Position numbers and translations under genes: made by a program. Positions 1-4,577 of a DNA stretch of 5,400 bases are shown piece after piece (the stretch's first letter is position 1; every line of letters starts with the position of its first letter). This stretch comes from Actinomycetes bacterium (lineage in GTDB: Bacteria; Actinomycetota; Actinomycetes; Mycobacteriales; Micromonosporaceae), in the NCBI GenBank assembly GCA_023437285.1, contig JAEZGP010000014.1, positions 1 through 5,400 of the forward strand. The letters run 5' to 3'. A model generated the notes under the pieces. That model was not told the origin of the DNA and searched no databases. It saw nothing but the letters and a program-made list of their open reading frames with translations.

Positions 1-677
1 GTCGCCGGCAGCGGTACGGGCGCCGCGCCGAGGTCGACCTCGATGCCGGCGAAGCGCAGCACGTCGGTCACCACGCTGGCCACCGCCCGGCGGGCCGGCG
101 GCACCGCGATCACCACCGCCACCGCGACCAGCACCGCCACGGCCGCGCCGAGCCGTACGCGCAGTTTGGCCAGGCCGCGGGAGGCGCGCGACTTGACGGT
201 GCCGCGGGGCACCCCGAGGTCCTCGGCGGTCTCGGCCTCGCTCATGTCGAGCAGGAACCGGCGCACCACCACGTCCCGCTCGCCCTCGGGCAGCCCGCGC
301 ACGGCGTCGACCAGCAGCTGGCGGTCGGCGGCGACGAGCGCGGAGTCCACCGGGCGGTCGGGGCCAGCCTCGGACCGTGCGGTCACGGCGGCCACCCGGG
401 CGGCCATGTCGTCGCGGCGACGGCGCGACCGGTGCAGGTTGCGGGTCTCGTTCGCGACGATGGCGAGCAGCCAGGCGCGAAACGGCGATTCGCCCCGGTA
501 GTCAGCCAGCCGCCGGTACGCCTTGACGCAGGCCTCCTGGACCACGTCGTCGGTGTCGTCGCCCGCGCCGAGGAGCGTCGCGGTGCGGCGCGCGGCCGCG
601 CGGTGGCGGCCGAGCAGCGTGTCGAAGGCCGCCCGGTCGCCCGCCCGGGCCAACCGCACAAGATCGCTGTCCTCCAC
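1..677 (-). CDS. ECF-type RNA polymerase sigma factor with C-terminal membrane segment (3' end outside window)
   Basis: Directs RNA polymerase to a dedicated promoter set, probably in response to an envelope signal. Reading the minus strand from GTG at 677 gives 225 codons open to the window edge. Sigma region 2 covers about residues 16-88 and includes the DDVVQEA core-binding helix (44-50) and FRAWLLAIVANETRN. Region 4 covers about 121-176 with the helix-turn-helix MSEAETAEDLGVPRGTVKSR (145-164). Soluble ECF factors normally end here. This one continues into a hydrophobic run (176-192, VAVLVAVAVVIAV core), then ARRAVASVVTDVLRFAGIEV and a Pro-rich stretch, so it looks fused to a membrane and extracytoplasmic module. 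The start is supported by GGGGAGG five bases upstream. It is divergent from the lipoprotein gene at 756 and probably autoregulated from the shared palindrome. The ECF assignment is firm; subgroup and regulon are unknown. Confidence 0.93.
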   Translation of the reverse strand, partial: MEDSDLVRLARAGDRAAFDTLLGRHRAAARRTATLLGAGDDTDDVVQEACVKAYRRLADYRGESPFRAWLLAIVANETRNLHRSRRRRDDMAARVAAVTARSEAGPDRPVDSALVAADRQLLVDAVRGLPEGERDVVVRRFLLDMSEAETAEDLGVPRGTVKSRASRGLAKLRVRLGAAVAVLVAVAVVIAVPPARRAVASVVTDVLRFAGIEVDLGAAPVPLPA

Positions 678-682
678 CGTGT

Positions 683-689
683 CCTCCCC
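683..689 (-). promoter_or_regulatory. Ribosome binding site of the sigma factor gene
   Basis: On the minus strand GGGGAGG is followed by five bases and then GTG (677-675). It fixes this GTG as the start. Other minus-strand ATGs just upstream are in different frames and do not encode sigma motifs. Confidence 0.8.
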
Positions 690-712
690 GGTCCTGAGGT
701 TCCCACCTGACC

Positions 713-738
713 GACACCGCGGGAACCTATCCGGTTCC
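713..738 (-). promoter_or_regulatory. Putative ECF-type promoter of the sigma factor gene
   Basis: On the minus strand, GGAAC (738-734) is followed by 18 bases and GTC (715-713). This resembles the GGAAC/GTC-type boxes of many actinobacterial ECF sigma factors, although their spacers are commonly 16-18. Transcription would start near 704-708, leaving a leader of about 30 bases with a good ribosome binding site. Autoregulation by the encoded sigma factor is inferred from the gene arrangement. Confidence 0.5.
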
Positions 739-747
739 CGCGGTGTC
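722..747 (+). promoter_or_regulatory. Putative ECF-type promoter of the lipoprotein gene
   Basis: GGAAC (722-726), an 18-base spacer and GTC (745-747) mirror the promoter on the opposite strand exactly. A start site 7-9 bases past GTC would fall at about 754-756, on or next to the ATG at 756. That predicts a leaderless mRNA and explains why no Shine-Dalgarno sequence is visible. Confidence 0.5.
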
Positions 748-755
748 AACGGCGC

Positions 756-2012
756 ATGATGACTCGACGTCGCCTGCTCGCCACCGCAGGCATCGGCACC
801 GTGGTAACCCTCGTCGGCTGCCGGGACACTAAGGACAGAAAACCAGCGGGTACGCCCGGGGGCGCACCCGACGTCCTCGTCGTGGACGTCGCCGACGGGG
901 TGACGGCCGTGCGCGGCGCGCAGGTCGCGCCGGCCCTCGCGGCCGGCGTGCTGAGCCTGGACAGCTCGCGGCTGTTCAGCGCCGAGGCGGCCGGCGACAG
1001 CACGACCCTGCGCACGATCGACACCCGGTCCGGCAGCCTCGTGGGCACGCAGCGGCTCGCCGGCCGGTGGGTGCCCCGGGCCGGCGCGGCGGACGGTCGC
1101 CTCGTCGCGCTGACCGCGCCGGACGGGCCCGGGGCGACCGCTTTCCTGCCGGCCGGACGCAGGCGCACCGAGGTCGTCGTGGCCGGTCCCGACACGGAGA
1201 TCGTGCGCCTGGACCTGCCCGGCAACCTCGTGCCGGACGCGTTCACGGCCGCCGGCGACGGGCTGTTCGTGCTCGACTGGCTCCCGGCCACCGCACCGCA
1301 CCACTACCGGGTGCGCTGCGTCGACTTCGCCAGCCGGGCCCTCACGCCGCTCAACACGATCGCCAAGGTGCCGGTGCCGCCCGGCGCGGAGGAGGAGATG
1401 GCCGGCGAGGGCCGCCTCGCCGTGTTCAACCGGGAGCAGTCGATGCTCTACACGCTCTACACCCACCAGCCCGATCACCGGCACACCCGCGATCGCATCG
1501 CCGGCCGGTCCACCGGCGTGCACGCGTTCGTGCACAGCCTGCACCTCACCCAGCGGTGGGCGTACTGCGTGGACCTGCCCGCGCCGTTCGGCGAGGGCGC
1601 CGGGGCCGCCCACACGATCGCGGCCGCCCCCGGCGAGCATTCGGTCTACGTGCTCGACGCCGCGTCGGGCTCGCTGGCCGTCATCAACGCCGCCATGCTC
1701 GGCTCCGGCGCGCCGCAGCCACCCGCCGTCGTGTCCGTGCCCCGCTCCAGCGGCACGGCGTACGCCGCGGCGGCCGGCGACCTGCTGTTCCTGTCCGGGG
1801 ACTCGTCGGTGCACGTGGTGAGCCCGCGCGACGGGTCGGTGGTGGCCACCTGGCCGGTGGCCGGCGAGATCCGGGGGCTGGCGGCCGGCCGCGACGGCAG
1901 CCGGCTGTACGTGGGGCGGCCCGACCGGGTGACGATGCTCGACGCGGCCACCGGCGCGGGGCTCGGCGACGTGGCCGTACCGGGGCTCGTGGCGCTGCGC
2001 CGCGCGATCTGA
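756..2012 (+). CDS. Predicted secreted lipoprotein with beta-propeller-like repeats
   Basis: The exact function is not recognised. The 418-residue product begins MMTRRRLLATAGIG, a Tat-like RR motif, then a hydrophobic run and the lipobox LVGC with Cys22 as the likely lipidated residue. It should therefore be anchored on the outer face of the cytoplasmic membrane. The mature part has repeated strand-turn units typical of YVTN/WD40/PQQ-like propellers, for example VYVLDAASGSLAVINAA (from about 297) and LYVGRPDRVTMLDAATGAG near the C-terminus. A His-rich stretch (237-263) sits mid-protein. ATG occurs at 756 and 759 with no ribosome binding site upstream; I chose 756, and the two differ by one Met. 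It is divergent from the ECF sigma gene and shares its palindromic promoter region, so a sensor or regulon-target role is inferred. A docking or signal-modulating role is as likely as an enzymatic one. Confidence 0.85.
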   Translation: MMTRRRLLATAGIGTVVTLVGCRDTKDRKPAGTPGGAPDVLVVDVADGVTAVRGAQVAPALAAGVLSLDSSRLFSAEAAGDSTTLRTIDTRSGSLVGTQRLAGRWVPRAGAADGRLVALTAPDGPGATAFLPAGRRRTEVVVAGPDTEIVRLDLPGNLVPDAFTAAGDGLFVLDWLPATAPHHYRVRCVDFASRALTPLNTIAKVPVPPGAEEEMAGEGRLAVFNREQSMLYTLYTHQPDHRHTRDRIAGRSTGVHAFVHSLHLTQRWAYCVDLPAPFGEGAGAAHTIAAAPGEHSVYVLDAASGSLAVINAAMLGSGAPQPPAVVSVPRSSGTAYAAAAGDLLFLSGDSSVHVVSPRDGSVVATWPVAGEIRGLAAGRDGSRLYVGRPDRVTMLDAATGAGLGDVAVPGLVALRRAI

Positions 2013-2079
2013 GCCAGCCGTGTCGCGGTGAGAGTTCCACCCCGTACGACACGCGGCACGGGGCCGACCACCCGGCGAC

Positions 2080-2091
2080 CGAAACATTTCG
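2080..2091. promoter_or_regulatory. CGAAA-CA-TTTCG inverted repeat, candidate operator of the esterase gene
   Basis: CGAAACATTTCG is a perfect 5-2-5 inverted repeat 92 bases before the esterase start, and it is AT-rich against very GC-rich surroundings. It resembles the CGAA-N-TTCG / GAAA..TTTC type elements described upstream of Streptomyces xylan-utilisation genes (BxlR-like control), which suits an acetylxylan esterase. The two-base centre differs from the one-base spacing of that description. A further TTTCG half-site lies at 2138-2142. The regulator is not in the window. Confidence 0.4.
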
Positions 2092-2174
2092 CAGGTTCCT
2101 CGGAATCCATTCCCAACGGAGCCCGGACGTGGATATGTTTCGATTCCGTACGTTGGCCCACGTCGGTGAGCGGT

Positions 2175-2180
2175 GGAGGA
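2175..2180 (+). promoter_or_regulatory. Ribosome binding site that decides the esterase start
   Basis: GGAGGA is followed by ACC and then ATG at 2184. The reading frame is open further upstream to an ATG at 2028, but only the 2184 start puts a signal peptide at the N-terminus. Confidence 0.8.
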
Positions 2181-2183
2181 ACC

Positions 2184-3347
2184 ATGACGAAAACGAGTCG
2201 GAAACTGATTGGCGCGGCCGCCGCCGTCGCCCTCGCGGCGGTGGCGGCTGTCACGACCATCACGTCCGCGTACGCGGAGTCCAACGGCGGCGTACGCGTC
2301 ATGCCACTGGGCGACTCGATCACGGACGGGTTCAACGTGCCCGGCGGGTACCGCAACGGCCTGTGGCAGCGCCTCGTCGGCGGCGGCTACACCGTGGACT
2401 TCGTCGGCTCCCAGTTCAACGGCCCGAGCAGCCTCGGCGACCACGACCACGAGGGCCATTCCGGCTGGCGCATCGACCAACTGGACGCCAACATCGTCAC
2501 CTGGCTGCGCAACTACACGCCCCGCACCGTGCTGCTGCACATCGGCACGAACGACATCACGCAGAACCGCGACCTGTCCAACGCCCCCAACCGGCTGTCC
2601 GGGCTGATCGACAAGATCACCTCGACAAGCCCGAGCACGGAGGTCTTCGTCGCGTCGATCATCCCGATCGGCTACGGCAACATGCAGGCCAGCGTGCGAT
2701 CGTTCAACTCGGCGATTCCCGGCATGGTACAGGCCAAGGCGAACGCGGGACGCCGCGTGCACTTCGTCGACATGTACGCCGCGCTGACCACCGCCGACCT
2801 CGCCGACAACGTGCACCCCAACGCCACCGGGTACGACAAGATGGCCGCCGCCTGGTACGCCGCGCTACGTTCCGTACCCGGCAGCATCTCCAACGGCACG
2901 CCCACGTCCACGCCGCCCACCACCCGGCCCGCGACGTCCGCGCCGGTCACGTCGGCGGCGGTCACCTCCGCGCCGGTGTCGAGCCGCCCGCCGACCAGCG
3001 CCGCGGTCACCACCCGGCCGCCGACCAGCGCTCCCGTGACGGCCGGCGGCGCGTGCACGGCAACGTACTCCGTCGTCAACCAGTGGCCGGGCGGCTTCCA
3101 GGCGTCCGTGACCGTCGTGGCCGGTGCCGCGCCACTCAACGGCTGGACGGTGACCTGGACGTTCGGCAACGGCCAGACGATCAGCCAGGCGTGGAACGCC
3201 ACGGTCACCACCTCCGGCGCCGCCGTGACCGCGCGCAATGTCAGCTACAACGGCTCCGTGGCCGCGGGGGCGAGCACCGAGTTCGGATTCCTGGCGTCGG
3301 CGGGCAGCACGAACACCGCGCCGAGCCTGACCTGCGCGGCAGGCTGA
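2184..3347 (+). CDS. Secreted CE3-type SGNH acetylxylan esterase with C-terminal CBM2
   Basis: Predicted to remove acetyl groups from xylan outside the cell while anchored to cellulose. The product is 387 residues. Residues 1-31 form a Sec signal peptide (MTKTSRK, hydrophobic core, AYA before the cleavage site). The catalytic domain (about 36-232) has block I GDSITDG with Ser45, the HEGHSGW block (89-95), HIGTND with Asn123, and DNVHPN with Asp208 and His211. VDFVGSQ..GPSSL..DHDHEGHSGW matches the known clostridial CE3 pattern closely. A Pro/Thr/Ser linker (239-286) leads to a CBM2 (about 290-387) bracketed by Cys291 and Cys384. By analogy with CBM2a, the cellulose-facing aromatics are Trp301, Trp337 and Tyr355. 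The gene stands alone: 171 bp follow the lipoprotein gene, and a strong hairpin follows its own stop. Substrate specificity is inferred from the family; other carbohydrate deacetylations are possible. Confidence 0.92.
   Translation: MTKTSRKLIGAAAAVALAAVAAVTTITSAYAESNGGVRVMPLGDSITDGFNVPGGYRNGLWQRLVGGGYTVDFVGSQFNGPSSLGDHDHEGHSGWRIDQLDANIVTWLRNYTPRTVLLHIGTNDITQNRDLSNAPNRLSGLIDKITSTSPSTEVFVASIIPIGYGNMQASVRSFNSAIPGMVQAKANAGRRVHFVDMYAALTTADLADNVHPNATGYDKMAAAWYAALRSVPGSISNGTPTSTPPTTRPATSAPVTSAAVTSAPVSSRPPTSAAVTTRPPTSAPVTAGGACTATYSVVNQWPGGFQASVTVVAGAAPLNGWTVTWTFGNGQTISQAWNATVTTSGAAVTARNVSYNGSVAAGASTEFGFLASAGSTNTAPSLTCAAG
2898..3041 (+). repeat. Degenerate repeats encoding the Pro/Thr/Ser linker of the esterase
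   Basis: The 48-residue linker is made of units such as TSAPVT, TSAAVT and RPPTSA. At DNA level a block containing CCGCCGACCAGCGC recurs exactly 30 bases apart (about 2988-3001 and 3018-3031). Such linkers are flexible, often glycosylated, and vary in length between homologues through repeat slippage. Confidence 0.75.
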
Positions 3348-3364
3348 GTACCTGATGCGTCGCA

Positions 3365-3390
3365 GGGCGCTCGCCGGTCGGCGGGCGCCC
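3365..3390 (+). terminator. Hairpin terminator after the esterase gene
   Basis: GGGCGCTCGCC (3365-3375) and GGCGGGCGCCC (3380-3390) pair over 11 positions with one U-G wobble and a four-base loop. It begins 18 bases after the stop codon. There is no T-run, which is usual for terminators in very GC-rich actinobacteria. Confidence 0.65.
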
Positions 3391-3506
3391 CGCCGGCCTG
3401 GCCGCGTTGTGTGGGTACGGGTGCCCAGCTGTGCCGTGCGAGCGGGGACGCACTCCCGCTTTTGCCGGTAACATGACCGACCGCACGCCAACGCGGGTAC
3501 CGGTCA

Positions 3507-3519
3507 GTCCATGATGGAC
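3507..3519. repeat. Short perfect 6-1-6 inverted repeat before the channel gene
   Basis: GTCCAT-G-ATGGAC lies 34 bases before the channel start, upstream of its ribosome binding site. It could be an operator or a small leader hairpin, though a one-base loop cannot form as RNA without opening inner pairs. No regulator can be assigned. Confidence 0.35.
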
Positions 3520-3539
3520 GGTCGGTGTGCTGGGCCATC

Positions 3540-3545
3540 AGGAGG
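3540..3545 (+). promoter_or_regulatory. Ribosome binding site that decides the channel start
   Basis: AGGAGG is a full Shine-Dalgarno core, eight bases before GTG at 3554. An in-frame GTG at 3527 would place this core inside the coding sequence and has no comparable site of its own, so 3554 is preferred. Confidence 0.75.
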
Positions 3546-3553
3546 CAGGGGAA

Positions 3554-4441
3554 GTGACGCACGAGCGGCTGACCGCGTGGTGCGCCCGGGTGACGGAGTC
3601 GCGGCCGTTCGACATCGCCATCATCGTCCTGATCGGCGCCAACGCCATCGTCCTCGGCATCGAGACGTACCCGCACCTCGGCGTCGCCGAGCCGCTCCTG
3701 CGCGCCCTCGAATGGATCTTCCGCGTGGTGTTCGTCGCGGAGATCACCCTGCGCGTCCTGGCCTACGGCCGGCGGCCGCAGGACTTCTTCAAGCACGGCT
3801 GGAACATCTTCGACTTCGTGGTCATCGTCGCCGCGTTCCTGCCCGGCCTGCACGGCGACTCGGCGATGCTGCGCGTCATCCGCATCGCCCGGGTGCTGCG
3901 CCTGGTGCGGTTCTTTCCCGGCCTGCGTACGATCGTCGCCGCGCTGCTGCGCAGCCTGCCCGGCGTGACGGGGTTCCTGGCGCTGGCCGTGGTGACCCTC
4001 TACGTGTACGGCATGGCGGGCTGGCTGATCTTCGCCGAGCACCAGCCGGACGACTACGGCACCCTCGGGCGGGCCGCGCTCACCCTGTTTGTCCTGCTGT
4101 CGTTGGAGACGTTGCCCGACCTGATCGACCAGGGCCTGGCCCTGTCGCCCTGGACCCTTGTCTACTACATCAGCTACGTCATCGTGACGGTGAACCTGCT
4201 GCTCAACATCCTGATCGCGGTCATCGTGAACTCGATGGAGGAGGCGCGCCGGCTGGAGATGACCGAGAGCCTCGGCACCGACGAGGACCACGACGGCGTC
4301 CCCGACGACATCGACCGCATCATGATCAGCCAGCGCCTCGACGACCTGCGGGAACTGGTCGCCGAACTGGAACGCGAGCTGCGTATCGACCGGGAGCCCC
4401 ACATCCGGTCGGAGCGGCCCACCACCGCGCACCAGCCTTAG
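3554..4441 (+). CDS. Voltage-gated cation channel, bacterial NaV-like (ion transporter family)
   Basis: A 295-residue, single-repeat six-helix channel subunit that should assemble as a tetramer in the cytoplasmic membrane. S1 is about 19-38, S2 about 48-71, S3 about 82-98. S4 (about 105-121) has Arg107, 110, 113, 116 and 119 at strict three-residue steps, a classic voltage sensor. S5 is about 137-161. The pore loop (about 172-190) carries LSLETLPDL, with Glu185 matching the Glu of the NaChBac TLESWAS filter. S6 is about 200-228 (VNLLLNILIAVIVNS). After S6 come an acidic EF-hand-like loop (Asp243 to Asp254) and a short coiled coil (about 256-280). The lack of a TVGYG filter argues against a potassium channel. 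The usual filter Trp is Leu187, so Na+ versus Ca2+ or mixed selectivity cannot be predicted. It has its own ribosome binding site and is not clearly in an operon. Confidence 0.9.
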   Translation: MTHERLTAWCARVTESRPFDIAIIVLIGANAIVLGIETYPHLGVAEPLLRALEWIFRVVFVAEITLRVLAYGRRPQDFFKHGWNIFDFVVIVAAFLPGLHGDSAMLRVIRIARVLRLVRFFPGLRTIVAALLRSLPGVTGFLALAVVTLYVYGMAGWLIFAEHQPDDYGTLGRAALTLFVLLSLETLPDLIDQGLALSPWTLVYYISYVIVTVNLLLNILIAVIVNSMEEARRLEMTESLGTDEDHDGVPDDIDRIMISQRLDDLRELVAELERELRIDREPHIRSERPTTAHQP

Positions 4442-4529
4442 CGGGGCCGGCTGCGGCACCGCGCGGAATCCGCCTGCGCCGTACCGCAACCCTGCCGATT
4501 CGGCGGACCGTCGCCGGGCCGATATCAAC

Positions 4530-4535
4530 TATGCT
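4530..4535 (+). promoter_or_regulatory. Possible -10 box of the SARP gene
   Basis: TATGCT sits in an AT-richer patch (GATATCAACTATGCT) 42 bases before the SARP start, consistent with a housekeeping-sigma -10 element. No convincing -35 hexamer is visible at 16-18 bases upstream, so this is tentative. Confidence 0.25.
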
Positions 4536-4567
4536 CAGCGTGCGCCAAGGCGGAGGAGAGCCGGGTC

Positions 4568-4573
4568 GGAGGG
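4568..4573 (+). promoter_or_regulatory. Ribosome binding site of the SARP gene
   Basis: GGAGGG precedes ATG at 4578 by four bases. The overlapping ATG at 4574 is in another frame, whose product lacks any SARP feature. Within about 60 bases upstream the 4578 frame has no ATG, GTG or TTG. Confidence 0.65.
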
Positions 4574-4577
4574 ATGG

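Larger units (their letters stand above)
713..747. repeat. Perfect 15-bp inverted repeat with 5-bp centre in a divergent intergenic region
   Basis: The left arm GACACCGCGGGAACC (713-727) and right arm GGTTCCCGCGGTGTC (733-747) are exact reverse complements around TATCC. It lies between two divergent start codons, so it is not positioned as a terminator for either gene. The arms contain ECF-like promoter boxes on each strand (annotated separately). If transcription starts 5-10 bases beyond the -10 boxes, neither mRNA contains the repeat, so it would act as DNA rather than as an RNA hairpin. Confidence 0.9.

Noticed and set aside
43..501. A plus-strand 152-codon frame opposite the sigma factor
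   Set aside because: It is Ser/Thr/Arg-rich low complexity. The minus strand encodes unambiguous sigma regions 2 and 4.
713..747. Reading the 15-bp palindrome as a Rho-independent terminator
   Set aside because: It lies between two divergently oriented starts, so no upstream gene reads into it, and no T-run follows. A promoter or operator role fits better.
2019..2053. Weak stem CGTGTCG / CGACACG after the lipoprotein stop
   Set aside because: Only 7 bp with a 21-base loop and no T-run. It is too weak to call a terminator, though it begins 7 bases after the stop.
2028..2183. An N-terminal extension of the esterase to the ATG at 2028
   Set aside because: It would bury the signal peptide 52 residues in, has no ribosome binding site, and overlaps the palindromic control elements. 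ATG 2184 has GGAGGA.
1067..3355. A 762-codon plus-strand open frame spanning the lipoprotein and esterase genes
   Set aside because: It is Arg/Gly/Pro-rich, matches no family, and is out of frame with two well-supported genes. It is a GC-bias shadow.
3469..3474. TAACAT as a -10 box for the channel gene
   Set aside because: No matching -35 at the proper spacing and no supporting context. Left uncalled.
3245..4528. A 427-codon minus-strand open frame opposite the channel gene
   Set aside because: Its composition is that of a complementary-strand shadow, with no recognisable domain. The plus strand here has a full six-helix channel with start and ribosome binding site.
4442..4577. A terminator or hairpin between the channel and SARP genes
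   Set aside because: Only short arms such as GCGGA-A-TCCGC are present, with a one-base loop. There is no stable hairpin with usable loop size.
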